DNA from: Entamoeba histolytica HM-1:IMSS
Taxonomy: Eukaryota > Evosea > Mastigamoebida > Endamoebidae
Length of the DNA stretch: 56,913 nt
Reading direction: 5' to 3'
Assembly (NCBI RefSeq): GCF_000208925.1
Contig: NW_001914946.1
Location: 1-56,913, forward strand
In this document: in pieces, positions 11,332-23,649 of the stretch
Position numbering within the stretch: the first letter of the stretch is position 1
How the letters are laid out: each line of letters starts with the position of its first letter
The notes under the pieces: model-generated
What the model saw: the letters and a program-made list of their open reading frames with translations, nothing else
Databases searched by the model: none
What the model was told of the DNA's origin: nothing
Position numbers and translations under genes: made by a program

Positions 11332-12802
11332 TAATTGTTTGGAAAAATGATGTTATTTAGTTACTATAGAATTTTCTTGTCAAATGGATTTTTGTGTTAT
11401 TCTATTTAAATTTTTTCTCTTTTTTTTTTCTTAAATCTATTTGCTTTTATTTCTTTTTCATAGAAAATATTATGTTATTCTATCACATCAATAAAAAATA
11501 ATATGTGTTGTTTCGCGTGTATTGTTTTTTTTCTTAAACTAATCTCATTTCTTATTAGTCTTTTTACAACTGAGTTTTTTGCTCATATTATGTTATAGAC
11601 AATTTTTATTGAGTGATTCTTTTTTTCAATATTTTTCAATTTAAAAAAAATGTTAGAATAGAAGTTTTATTTTTGTTATGAAAATAAAGAATTTTCTCGG
11701 TTCATTTGATGAATTACTGTATTTTTATACAGCTGATATTAAAAGATAAATCCAGAAAAAGGTTAAAAAACAGAGAATATGGATATAATGTATTAGTAGA
11801 AACTCATTTCAAATTATATTTTTTATATAACTCCATTACACTACCATCAAGGTTGTCAATACTTTTTAAATATACCAACTTCTATATTAAATGAAAGATA
11901 CTAAACACTTAATGTAACTTTTTAATGTAATCAATATATGATGATTATAGTACTTTCAGTGTAGATTAATTATGATTTAAACTACCCTTATAATGATACC
12001 AAAAATACAGGTATCATTATAAGAGGTATTAAATGAGATGAAATACTTTCTTAATTTATTAGTCTGGTTTTGCACTGTTTCTTTATTCAGATATTTTCTT
12101 TTTAATTAATTACATTGTTTTGTTTCTTTGATTATGAGATTTTTATTCCTTTTCTTATGTTTATCTATTTCTTTTTATAAATTTTTTATCATTAACTCCT
12201 TTCTTGAGTTAATTTTAACTCAAAACTTTTATTCTAACAGAGATACTATCTATTTTTCGATACTACCTAAATTGTTTCGTGCATTCATTCCTTCAGTTTT
12301 CAATTCAAATGTCTTGATTTTAGATGTTCATTTTTAGAATAATATTTTATCGTTTTAATTTAATCTCTTTATTTTTAACTTAGATACTACCATTCTCTTC
12401 TATACTTTGAATAATTGTTATTTAGTATTTATATTTATTTCAGTTATTATATTTTTGATGTTCAGAAAGTTGAATGAATATTTTTTGTTATTGTTTATTT
12501 ATTAATTAGTGTTGTAGAGTAAATAACATTTAGAATATCATAAGATAGTAATTATTGTTAGAAATGATGAGGGTTGTTAATTTTATTTTTTTTTTTTTGA
12601 ATGTCTAGTAATTTATATTAAAGTACTGTGACTATGATTGTATGAGATATAAATTAATTCATAAATAATATGAAAAACATGTAATAGGAATAGAAGAAGT
12701 AAATAAAAATAACTATGAAATTTTCAAGTTGAATGAAAGAAGTTATAAATACATCCTAACCTAAAAATAAAAAATGTTTTAAATTTAAAATATCTTCAAC
12801 TC
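11332..12802. other. Gene-free AT-rich stretch
   Basis: About 1.47 kb without a convincing gene. It contains a long perfect hairpin near 12000 (listed separately). A 69-residue frame at 12128-12337 begins with a hydrophobic signal-like run but lacks family features and may be decayed coding sequence. Confidence 0.5.
11983..12028. repeat. Perfect inverted repeat (hairpin)
   Basis: The left arm 11987-12000 (CTTATAATGATACC) is perfectly complementary to 12010-12023, with a 9-base loop (12001-12009). Allowing one bulged A at 12024 extends pairing by four bases to 11983-12028. It lies in a gene-free stretch. It could be a remnant of a small inverted-repeat element or a structured transcript, but nothing decides between them. 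Confidence 0.8.
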
Positions 12803-15424
12803 TTATAGTCCACAAACACCAATTTTTCTGCATGTTTGTTCAGTATTAAAGGTTAAAGGATCTCTTACTTTTAGTGCATGTTCAGCAATTTTTAGTGCTA
12901 AGTTAAAGCAATTTGTTTGTTTCTCAGGAACAAACCTTTTACAAACTTTTTCCATTTCTTTAAGAATAACACCATCCTCTTTTCTTTCAATAAGATTTTT
13001 CTTAGTCAATTCAGTTAATGTTCTACACAATGGACAATCACCTTTATCTTTACATTGATTTTGTTTTTTGATAAGTTCTTCCCTCATTTCAATAGCAATT
13101 CTTCTTAAGACTTTTTGACTCCATCTAATTCCTTCTCTACATCTAATTTCAATACCAATCAATTCATTTAATCTTCTTTCATTTTCTTTTAATCTCTCAA
13201 CTACAATACCTTGTTTCTTAACATCTTTTTCTTGAATACTTTCAATAATTAATTGCCTTCTTTTCTTTTCAAGTTCTTTTTTCTCTCCTTGAACCTTCTT
13301 CATAATCATTTTTCCAATTACTTCAAATCGTTTTCCTTTAAAACCTGTTTTCTTCATAATTTTCTTTTCAAGTTTTTCAAGTTCTTTTAATTCTTCTTTA
13401 TGATATCCAATACTTTCTTTCAAAGTATCAAGTTTGTTTTGGTATTTTTCTTGACTTCTAAAGATAGCGATATTTCCTCTAAGTTCTTTAGCTAATTCAT
13501 TTTCTTCTATTCCAATCTTTTTAGTTAAAAATTCTTTCTTTTCTTTAATATGTTCTAATGAATGTGCTTTAAGACTAAATGACTCACGAGCAATCCAGAA
13601 ATTCTTAGTCATTCTTAACTCGCTTAAATTTTTTCTTAGTCCTTGTAACACATAATGAATACGGTTTAATTTGGCATTCAACCCTTGCTTTTTCATATGT
13701 CTAATTCTTTTTCTTGATTCAATCATACTTTTGATTTTCTGTTTGTCTTTTTCACTCATTTTATTTTTTGAACACACTTTTATCTTCTCCCTTTTTGTTA
13801 ATCTTTTTTTTTCTTTTTCAATTTTCTCTTTTTGTTTAAGTAATTTTTCAACTTTTTCTTCTTCGTGTCTAATAATTTTTTCAGTAACTTCTTCTAATGC
13901 CACTTTCTTTCTTCCAAGAATCTCTTTTTTCTCAACGATTAACTTACGGACTTTTTCCCACTCAGAGTAAATACCTTTACTTCTTCTAATCAATACAACT
14001 TTTCTACCAACATCCTTACTTTGATTAATAATTCTTTTAAAGTAGTTTATTTCTCCATTAAGTGAACCAAATCGTTCTTCAAGTTTAAATAATTGTCTAC
14101 GGATGATACGTATCTCTTTTCTCAAAGATGTTTCTCTTTCTTTTTTCTCAATTATATCAGCATCTCCAATTTCATTAATACGTTTTTCTAATAAGGATAG
14201 TCGTTGTTGTAAGAGTCTTTTACGTTCGCTAAATTTCTTATTCTTTTTATTGTATTCACTAATAGAAATTTTTCCTTGGTTATTTTTTGAGTCAATCTCT
14301 TCTAGTCTGTGAATGTAGTAATTAAGTTCTTGTTCATCCTCCTTAACCATTTTATGTAATAAAGAAACTTTAATTTCTTTGAAATTTGATAGTTCTTTTC
14401 TTTGTTCTTCAATAACAAATTTATATCTTTTGATGGCTTCAACACTTTCATTTAATCTTTCAACAGCTTTGGTTTTCATAAATGAGAAATATTGAACTCT
14501 TTTATTTAATTGGTGTTGTAGTGTAGGACAAATGTCTTGTCTTCCTTGCATATTTTTCCAGTATTTCATTTGATGATTCATTTTAGCAACAATTTTTCTC
14601 ATTTTCTTCTCTCTTTGTAAAGCATTACTAAGATCAATTCCAGCATTTATTGCTATAGCTTTAATTTCTCTTTCTTTCATATCCAACATCTCTTCTTTAT
14701 AGTTTCTCTTCATATCAACTAACGTTTCTTTCATTTCTAAAATTTTCATCTCTTCATTTTTTTTCTTTTCCAATTTTCTAATCTTTTTTTGAATCTTCTT
14801 TATAAGGTGATGTGATTTATTTTTTTCATTTTTGATACTTTCTTTAATTAGGTTAACCTTTTCTTCTCTTTCTTTTTGTTCTCTTCTCCTTTTTTCAATC
14901 TCCTTTATTTGTCCTTTTACAACTTTTTCTCTTGCAACAGTAACATTATAGTTTAGTTGGAGTTGGGTATTATCTTTATTACTATCTAATTGTGTTTTAT
15001 AATCTTCAACTCTTTGTTGAATAGCTTTTAAAGTAAGTTGTAATTCCATTAGTCTTTCTTCTCTTTTTTTCAATAATTCTTTTTCTTCATTAACCATTTG
15101 AATTTTCATTTTTTCCCATTTATCAATTTCTTTTCGTTGAATACCATTTAAATCTAATTTTCGTTGGATTTCTATCTTTTTTTGTTTGTTTTTAGTACCT
15201 TTTATCCGAAGTTCTAACTGTTTACGTTCTCGTTCATTTCTTGAAATTTTTTGAATTTTCTTCATTGAAATTTCAGCTTCTTCTCCAGCAAATTTTTGTT
15301 TAATATGTTTCTCTATGTCACTTAACATGTCTGAATTTAATGAAACCTGGATAATGTCATATTTAATACTATCATCGATTTGTGCTTGTGCACAAAGTGT
15401 AACTAATAACACAAGAATGATCAT
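12803..15424 (-). CDS. Long coiled-coil protein with C-terminal saposin-B-like domain (SAPLIP type)
   Basis: The 873-residue product starts with a hydrophobic signal peptide (about 1-15, ending near AQA), so it should enter the secretory or lysosomal route. Residues about 35-775 are almost entirely Lys/Glu/Arg-rich coiled coil. The last ~80 residues form a saposin-B-like domain with six cysteines at 797, 800, 828, 839, 865 and 871 (CX2C-X27-C-X10-C-X25-C-X5-C), the spacing expected for that fold. Another Cys pair just before (about 790-796) is outside the canonical set. Entamoeba has a family of saposin-like proteins, and many are large with a single C-terminal domain. Short members are membrane-active, but no pore-forming role can be assigned to this long form from sequence. 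A GGAACT element sits about 25-30 bp before the ATG. Confidence 0.82.
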   Translation of the reverse strand: MIILVLLVTLCAQAQIDDSIKYDIIQVSLNSDMLSDIEKHIKQKFAGEEAEISMKKIQKISRNERERKQLELRIKGTKNKQKKIEIQRKLDLNGIQRKEIDKWEKMKIQMVNEEKELLKKREERLMELQLTLKAIQQRVEDYKTQLDSNKDNTQLQLNYNVTVAREKVVKGQIKEIEKRRREQKEREEKVNLIKESIKNEKNKSHHLIKKIQKKIRKLEKKKNEEMKILEMKETLVDMKRNYKEEMLDMKEREIKAIAINAGIDLSNALQREKKMRKIVAKMNHQMKYWKNMQGRQDICPTLQHQLNKRVQYFSFMKTKAVERLNESVEAIKRYKFVIEEQRKELSNFKEIKVSLLHKMVKEDEQELNYYIHRLEEIDSKNNQGKISISEYNKKNKKFSERKRLLQQRLSLLEKRINEIGDADIIEKKERETSLRKEIRIIRRQLFKLEERFGSLNGEINYFKRIINQSKDVGRKVVLIRRSKGIYSEWEKVRKLIVEKKEILGRKKVALEEVTEKIIRHEEEKVEKLLKQKEKIEKEKKRLTKREKIKVCSKNKMSEKDKQKIKSMIESRKRIRHMKKQGLNAKLNRIHYVLQGLRKNLSELRMTKNFWIARESFSLKAHSLEHIKEKKEFLTKKIGIEENELAKELRGNIAIFRSQEKYQNKLDTLKESIGYHKEELKELEKLEKKIMKKTGFKGKRFEVIGKMIMKKVQGEKKELEKKRRQLIIESIQEKDVKKQGIVVERLKENERRLNELIGIEIRCREGIRWSQKVLRRIAIEMREELIKKQNQCKDKGDCPLCRTLTELTKKNLIERKEDGVILKEMEKVCKRFVPEKQTNCFNLALKIAEHALKVRDPLTFNTEQTCRKIGVCGL

Positions 15425-17032
15425 TAGTTTTTAATATTATACTTTTCTAGTTCCATCTCTTTATTTTTTTTTTCTTTTCTTCTTTTTCCTAAAAATGTCT
15501 TGTTGATTTTTGATTATTTTTTTTCTGTGTTTTTCATAAAACAGAAAAAAGATATTGTTTTATTTTGAAATTGGAATTTATTGACTGAAATATTCAACCA
15601 AAGATGAATTAGCTTAATTAAAGGTTTATTATTGAGTCTTATCAACAATACAACAAATTGAGTTGGTCAAATTTGATGAGTTTTTCATTTATAAATATAT
15701 TAAGTATTTTTGATAAACTGTGAATGGTTAACAATAATAAATCATTCTTAGTTTAATAAACGCTACTCCTTTTATTAATATATAAATTATTATATAGATA
15801 AATATCAGAATGATTGTGTTTTAAATAAATAAAAACTCTATTTGTTTAAAAACCAATATAATAAATATTTTTTTATATCAGAATACCAAACAAATAAAAT
15901 CAGAAAGTATCATAACATTAAGTTTTTATTATTTATTAAGAGTATGTTTATTTAAAATAATTTGTATTAATTTTGTAATATATTATTATTGATTGTATTT
16001 TATTTTTTAGTACGTATTATATCAATGTAACGAGTCTTATAATAAAATACTATTCAATTCTTTACTCATTAATTTCAATATCATTTCAATATTGAAAAGC
16101 TGTTTAACAATTGTTTTATTATTCTGGTATTTAGAAAATAAAAATACAATTCTTCAAAGAAAATATTCAATAAAACAATAATAGGTATTTAACACACTCT
16201 TTTATTTTTATACATTCATCAATCATTCAAAATGTTATTTAATAAATTACTCATTCATTGCTGGACAATAGAAACTATCATCAAATTCTATTAATTCAAC
16301 AAATTGAATTGTTTTAATATTATAGAATCCATAAAATAAAAATCATACAATCACTATTCAATTACCTATTGAAAAAAGTGTGTTTGTTAAATCAATTAAT
16401 TGTTTGATAAGTAGTATAGAAATACTTGTAATTTATATTGATTCTTTAACTTTCTTTTCGTATTCAAAACACATACTCAATCATTCAACTCAACAATACT
16501 TCACTTCCTTCTTGATGAAATAGAAATTAATTTTAAATCCTTTAATGTAATAATGAATAACGTGATTGAATATAATTGAACTTATTTGAATTTTGTTGAG
16601 ATTCAATTCATACGAAGTATTTGGATATTCAACAAACTTATCACTACACTCAACCATTTTCAGTAACTTTCATTCTTTAAAAACAAAAATGGATATAATT
16701 ATAATTAAGCTCCATAGACAGTGAATGAATTTAATTATATTCAGTTTGATTGAACATGACTCTGTTATCTTCTAAACAACTAAAAATGATATATAAAACA
16801 ATATTAAAACTGATATATATAACAATATATCAATAACCAAATTAATCAAGAAATTAAAACAATACTTTTCAAACTAAAATTTAAATAAAAGAAAAATTAT
16901 TGTTATCCAAAACAATGAAATAAACAATAAAATAGGAAAAAAAAGTAACAATAAATAAAGTGACTTTGTCATATTGTTTTTTAATTTCTCACTTTTCACT
17001 GAATAATGTCATTTTAATATTCAACTCTCTTA
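15425..17032. other. Gene-free AT-rich stretch between divergent genes
   Basis: About 1.6 kb separate the SAPLIP gene (-) and the calcineurin-like gene (+). Many short ATTCAA/TTGAAT patches occur, but I see no ORF, RNA or clear repeat. An initiator-like AATATTCA lies near 17017-17024, just before the calcineurin ATG. Confidence 0.5.
15449..15454 (-). promoter_or_regulatory. GAAC-like promoter element for the SAPLIP gene
   Basis: GGAACT on the minus strand lies 25-30 bp before the ATG at 15424, a distance similar to the GAAC elements of uL11, the E2 and the nucleoporin gene. Confidence 0.4.
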
Positions 17033-18895
17033 ATGACAGATCAAAGCCTATTACTAACTGAAAAGGATCTTATTGTCAATGGAAAATATGACTTATCTAT
17101 TTTACAAAACCATTTTTCACATGGTGGGGTTCTTGATCCAAACACTGTGGTGAACCTCATTACCAAAGTGATATTCTTACTTAATGCAGAACCAAATTTG
17201 ATTCAAATAGAGTCCGAGTCATTGATTTTTGGTGATATTCATGGTAATTACTTCAACTTTATTAATATTCTTAATGACCCTCAATGGGAAAAATACCCTC
17301 ATGTTAAAATCTTTCTTGGAGATTATGTTGATAGAGGTAAATGGTCAACTGAAACAATAATTACTTTATTATGTTTAAAGTATAATAATCCTGACAGGTT
17401 TGTTCATTTTTTTTAATTGAAATATGTCATTTAATACTATCACTCGTTACTTGGAGAAAGAGTTATAGAATTTATCAATAGTGTTGTTTTGTTACGTGGA
17501 AATCATGAATCATCATCAATGACTCATGTCTTTGGGTTTGAAACTGAATGTTTGTGGAAGTACAATAGAAATGTATATACAGAATTCATTAATTTGTTTA
17601 ATTACTTGCCGTTGTGCGTTTTATTATTACAACCAATTGGTACATTTTTCCTTTGTCATGGAGGAATATCACCATCACTTCGATATCTCAGTCAAATACT
17701 TCGCATTAATAGATTTAAAGAACCACCAGAAGATGGATTATTTTGTGATTTATTATGGTCAGATCCATTACAATATGATGTATATGAAGATAGGTATGAG
17801 CAAGGATTAATTGATGAAGATTGGTATGAAACTACATTTATTGACAATGATGCTAGAGGTTGCTCTTATTTCTATGGATATGAGGCTGTTGTTCAATTTC
17901 TTGAATCAAATGAAATTAGAGCCATTATCAGAGCACACGAATGTGTTGATGGAGTTCAACAACATGATTTTGAACATGAAGATGGGTCTCCATTAGTATT
18001 TACAGTTTTTAGTTCACCTGGTTATGATGGTGAAAACAGAGGAGGTGTTTTATTTGTTGGAAATGATGGAATGAAAGTTAAATTATATAATAATATTGAA
18101 CCTGAATTTAAAAGCCCAATTTATATTGATGCCTTTAAATTATCTATGCCATATTTATTTGATAAGTTACAGACTGCATGTGACCAATTGATGATTCTCA
18201 TGTTCAATCTATTGGATGGTGATATTGAAGAGGACCTTAAAGAATATTCAAATGGTTCTAATGAAAGTATAACACATCCGATTGTTCTGAATAAAGAAGA
18301 AGACAGTGAAGAGTTTCAAGAACCAGAACAAGGAGTTGTTGATCCACTTGACCAATTATATAAAGATATCAATGAAGAAAGTCAATTGAGTTCTTCTCAG
18401 TCTAACAAAGATGAGAATGATTTATATAACCAAGAAGAAAGTGAAAGCAGTGATGATGAATTTAGAAAACAATTGAGTTTACTTCAAAAACGTCAACCAA
18501 CAGTCAAATCAACAAACAATCCGAATGAAAAGAAAAATAACATTATTAGTATTGCTCCACCAAAGGAAAGTGCAATAAATAAAAGTGTAGATCAAATGTC
18601 TATTAATCATTTGGCAGTTGCTTCTTTGCCTAATAGTAATATTATTCTTGGGTCATCTAATGAAAAGAATAAATTGTTCTTGTCTTTGACTACTCCAGAG
18701 AAAAAGAAAGGATTCTTTAGGTATAAATTCAATAAGAGAAATGAATCAGTTCCATTATCCTTATCTCAACTCAGAGATGAATGGAACAAATTACTACAAA
18801 AAGAGTCTAAGGATTTCAATGATTCTAAAGATTCGATAAATAGTTCTAAATCAAGTTCATTGGGAGGTTTTCTATCCAAAGAAAGATTCTTTTAA
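17033..18895 (+). CDS. Calcineurin A-like Ser/Thr protein phosphatase (PP2B type), two exons
   Basis: Exons 17033-17397 and 17482-18895 give 592 residues. The intron (17398-17481) interrupts the codon between PD and VVLLRGNHE. The PPP-family motifs are all present: GDIHG (67-71), GDYVDRG (96-102) and RGNHE (127-131). The downstream run RFKEPPEDGLFCDLLWSDP and the RGCSYFYGYEAV segment are diagnostic of calcineurin A rather than PP1 or PP2A. After the catalytic core, a helix like the calcineurin-B-binding helix follows (SMPYLFDKLQTACDQLMILMF). So the enzyme should be a Ca2+/calmodulin-dependent phosphatase. The last ~210 residues are Ser/Glu/Asn-rich and low complexity, with no clear calmodulin site or autoinhibitory helix that I can recognise. 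Neighbours do not form an operon with it. Confidence 0.9.
17398..17481 (+). other. Intron of the calcineurin-like gene
   Basis: 84 bp, starting GTTTGTTC and ending CAATAG. Splicing rejoins a split codon (AG + T, Ser122) and makes the metallophosphatase core continuous; the unspliced frame stops within about 20 bp. Confidence 0.93.
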
Positions 18896-20216
18896 TCTCC
18901 ATACTCGAATCAACATCTTCAATTCAACAAATGAAGTGATGTAATTCTTTCATTATTTTAATATCTTTTTCTTTAATTTGTAAAGTTATAACTAGTAATA
19001 TTTCATACATAATCTTTTTATGTTATTTTTGTTATAATTACAACAATAAGAATTTTATAAGACTCGTCAATAGAATATCCTCCTCAATCATTTTGTGGTT
19101 TATGAGTTATATTAATTGAATGATGTGCTAGTATTATAAACAAAACCTAATTTGACAAATCATTTATCATTTAATTATTTGATAGTGTAAATATCAACTG
19201 ACTTATCTTTTATTTTATTGAAAATTTATCTACAAAAAAAAAACAAAGTGAAGTTGATGTGGTGAATTAGCAAATATTTATATTGTGTATTTAATTACTT
19301 TCTTTTGAAGAAAAATTAAATTATATTCTAATTAATTAGTGTAAAAAACAAAAGGATAAATAGGAACGTACTATGTGGTTATAATAATACTTTTATTCGA
19401 GTTACAAACATTTTCTCCAATGAAAATAACTATTATCCAATAGAAATGTCTGTGTTTGATATTGGTTTAAATACTTGAAAATATATATATGTTTTAAATA
19501 ATTCAAAATAAAATATTGTTTGTTTAAAATACATTAAACATATGTTAATATTGTAGTTTATAATTATTAATAAAAATGAAACACGTAGAACATATAATAC
19601 TAGCATAAAATATAGAATCTACTCATAAAAATATCAACTTTATTGATACATTCATTTTTTTGATAAATTGAACTGATATAATTTTTTGAAATAAAAATAT
19701 TTATAACATCGTTTTTCAATAAACTTATTCTCATTATTTTATTAAAATCTTATTCGTAAATATATTATGAATATTTTAATAAATAATTGTTGTATTGATT
19801 AAAGAGAATAATTTAATTAAGAAAAACACACATATTTGAAAGTGTTATCAATTAAAATACTATTATCATAATATATATAAAACCTGTTATATTAAAACTA
19901 TTTGCGTTTTAATTTGGTTAATTCGGTTTAGTATAAACAACTGTATTATTTATTAATTCAAATATATTACTTTATTACATTTGATACTGCATATACTTTC
20001 TCTTTGTTTAATATTATCTTAAATAATGTTTAATGACATACTATGCACATATAATACAACACATTCTGCAACTATTTTATGATACTTCTTCAGTCAAAAT
20101 TCATTCTTATAAATGTTGACAACCAAAAATAATTGTTTTGTAAAAATGAAAAGAACACAAACATAATTAACTCATTTTAACATGTTTATAACCAAAAAAG
20201 CATAAAGTTCAATATA
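18896..20216. other. AT-rich intergenic stretch
   Basis: About 1.3 kb with no gene, RNA or repeat that I can support. It ends at the target-site duplication of the LINE. Confidence 0.5.
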
Positions 20217-20237
20217 ATTTTCAATCTCACTTGAAAA
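20217..20237. repeat. LINE target-site duplication, 3' side of the element
   Basis: 21 bases identical to 24940-24960; the match breaks at once on both sides. Entamoeba LINEs are known to create duplications of roughly 12-25 bp. Confidence 0.9.
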
Positions 20238-20242
20238 AAAGG

Positions 20243-23200
20243 TCAATTATTAGATATATCCTCAATTGGATTTTCTTCATATTGAGAAGTGATTATTTCA
20301 ATTTCTTCAATATGCTCTACTGGTGTAATAGAGTTTATTTCTAACATACTCGCACTTGATTCTAATTCTAAATGTGCTGCCAGAATTGAATGTATAAAAC
20401 ATTAAGTCTTTCATATTTTTTATTATTATTGTTCGTAGGATTTTGGGGAAGTGTAATTGTAATTTTAGTGTTTTTAATCTTCTTGCTGATTCTTTATGTA
20501 TTAATCCATTTATTGATAATATTACAGGTATTATTTCTACATATATTAATTCTCTATTATTTCTTATTTTCTCTTGTAATTCTTTGTATTTATTTTATGA
20601 ATGTAATTTAATTCTATATTCATATCTTGACATATAGCAACATCTATAATATATCATTTCTTTTCTGTAATATTTTGATAATATATATCTGGTCTTCTAG
20701 CATGGAATGAATGGTCACTAACCAATAAATCTTTATTGTAAGTTATTATCATTTCATCATTATTAATACATTTTGGAGGATTATTAAAGTCGATAGCATC
20801 AAATTCATTAAAATGTGTAATTAATATATGTTTAAATATTTGTTTACAAACATAATCATGTTTTAATATTTGGTTCTTTTTCATTACAGGACATCCTAAC
20901 AAGATATGACTAATAGATGCAATTGTGTTATGACAATGTTTACAATATTTTAAAGCATCATTTTGGAGTATTTTAGATTTAATATTTCCTGTCATAGTTA
21001 CTCCTTCTTGCATCTTTACTATTTGGAGGAATGCATTTCTTTTTATATTTAATGACCTCCAAGTGGCTACTGTTAATTTCTTATCATTAAAAGTGCCATT
21101 TGCACATCTTATATATTCACCACATTTCTTTTCTTTCCATTCACTTAAATATCTATCATTTAATTCATTATTTACAAATTCAAATATTTCCTTTACATTG
21201 TGCTTTCTTTCATTTAATTCTATTACATTCATTAATTCATTAAAATTAATATTCTTACCAAATGTTTTCTTCATTCTTTTAATTATTCCATTTGGACTTT
21301 CTTTTATTGCCTCTATCATTTCTCCTATTTCTGTGCTTGATCTCCACTTATATTTTAAATATATTCTTAATAATTCTTTACCACTTTCATCTCTTGCTGA
21401 CATTAATCCTAATCCCAATTCATTTATTTTAACATATAATCTACTTTTTGGGATATTTCTACTGTATAATTGGAGTTGTATCAATGATTTTCTTATTTGT
21501 TTATCTATCTTCTCCAATTCTCCTAGTTTCAATGTGACAATACTAAATCCATATCTTAATTTGGAGATTATATCACTATTAATCTTTCTTATTGTATTGA
21601 GGCTGCTGTATTTCATAGTATTTAATGATGATAAAATAGAAGATACATCATTTAATATTCTTGTACAGTATTTGTTGATATTTACTTTATCTCCTATTTC
21701 AATACCAAGATATTTATAAGGGTTATCATTAGTTACTCTTGGTAGTTCAGCTAATTCACCATTTATTTGACTATTAATATTAGTCATTATCACACTCTTT
21801 TCTACATTAATTTTTAATCCTATTGCATTAAATATTTCTTTAGTTAATTTGTGTGCTTTTTCCATTTCATCGAGGCTATTAGTCATTATCTTTAAATCAT
21901 CCATATATAATATGTGGTTTAACTAGACTTGTTTTTCTTCTCCATTCATTTTGATATTTAATTTGTTTATTTGTTTATCTAATTGTTTAGATAGTATGTC
22001 AATAGATAATACAAATAAAAGTGGAGATAAACTTATCACCTTGTATTATTCATCTTTCTACATTAATCATACCCACACTTTCTTGATTATAATACAAATT
22101 AAGTTGTGTATTATTTAATATGTATAATATACTATTAATTACTACTAGTTGGATATTAAAATATATTAAGCATTGTTTAATCCATTGGTGGTTAATACTA
22201 TCATATGCTTTGGAGACGTCATAAAATGTTTCTACCCACTTCCATTTATTCTTTATTAATAATTGTTGGATTATAGTGTTGTATAATAATCCTTCTTTTG
22301 ATGCATATGTGTATTTCTTACATCCAATTTGATTTAATGAAAGTTGTTTTTCAATTCGATTTAACATCAATTGATTTTCTATTTTCATCAATAATATTGA
22401 TGTATACACTTTTAACAGACAATTTAAGCAAGTTATTTGTCTGTAATTCTGTGTGTCTAATTTATCTCCTTTCTTATATACTAATATTGTTCTTCCTTGA
22501 ATAAAGTGAGGAGGTATTTCATTATGATTGTTTAACCATTCATTAAATAATTTTATTAAATACTTCTTTGGTTGTTCTAAATATTTAATCCAAAATCCTT
22601 GTATTTTATCAACTCCCGGTGCCTTCCAGTTAGCAGTAAATTTAATAGCACAGTTTAATTCATTGGGAGTAATTATAGACATTCTATTATTAATTCTATT
22701 TTCAATTAATACTTCATATAAATTAATATTCAGGAAATCTATATTAGTGTTAGTTTCATAGATTCATTTCCAGAAATTAATAGTGGAGATATTATCTGGA
22801 TATTCATCTTCTTTAGGCTTATTTAGATGTTGCATTTTTCCATATTTCATCATTTTATAATTCAATTTTATTCTTTTCAAATTATGCTTTCTTGCTTCTA
22901 TTTCTATTCTTTTCATCTTTCTGATGTATTTATAATAGTTTATTTGTTCATTTGTTTTTATTTAATATGATATATATCATATTTCTTAATATGTAATCTT
23001 CTTTTTAATTTCATATATTGTTTATTATGGAGTAAATCTCTTATTCTTCATATTTTTGATTGTAATATTCTTTCTATACTTTTCTTTCCACTTCTTTCTT
23101 GTTTATTTTTATTAATGATGTTAATAGTGGAAGCTACAGTTTTAATATAATGATAATAATCATCTAATGTATTTATTATTATTTCATTTTTATTAATAAT

Positions 23201-23563
23201 ATTAATTATTTGATGTACTTTCTTCTTATTGTAATAGTAGTTAATAAATTGTACATCTTCTTGTTTTTTCTTTTCTTCTTTAAATATTTTCATTACCTCC
23301 TCTTCTTCTATTTCTTCTTTCTCTTTCTTGTTCACTTTTGATATTATTTCTTTTAATTCATTATCTTTCCATTGATGTTTTATTATTTCTTCTTCCATTA
23401 TTCTATTGATTTCTCTTTTATTTTCATTCTTTATTTTAAATGTCTTCTTTAATATTTCTTTATATTCATTAATATCATTAACTTTAATTCCAAATTCTTG
23501 TATTAATCTTTCTATTATTTCTTCTTTAAGTTGACATCTTAATTTTCTTTCAAATAATTTCAA
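20243..23563 (-). pseudogene. LINE ORF2 remnant: reverse transcriptase and restriction-like endonuclease
   Basis: A broken frame runs from about 23563 to a TGA at 20243. The RT palm is at about 22682-21890: NWKAPGVDKIQGFWIKYL, then the catalytic YMDD at about 21896-21907. Downstream are a zinc finger (CKHCHNTIASISHILLGC) and the endonuclease PDX14D motif (RPDIYYQN...YIID). Stops fall just after the run ending NVER (22047-22049), before the YMDD, and inside the endonuclease motif at 20654, where the codon between KK and YII is TGA. A later frameshift near 20370 moves the C-terminus, ending DISNN, to another frame. The ORF1/ORF2 boundary is unresolved; the 171-residue frame at 23048-23563 reads on into sequence near the RT, so I place it in ORF2. 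Confidence 0.85.
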
Positions 23564-23649
23564 AACAAAACATTTATAAAGTGTTAAAATTTCTTCTTTT
23601 CTATCTGTTTGCTTCCCCCGTTTTTTTGATTATCTAATTCAAATGTGGT

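Noticed and set aside
11706..11894. 62-residue frame
   Set aside because: Short, no recognisable motif and no start context.
12128..12337. 69-residue frame with a signal-like hydrophobic start
   Set aside because: No family match, no promoter element and no conserved pattern after the hydrophobic run; possibly decayed.
20390..20637. Two overlapping hydrophobic frames on the plus strand
   Set aside because: They are antisense to the end of the LINE ORF2.
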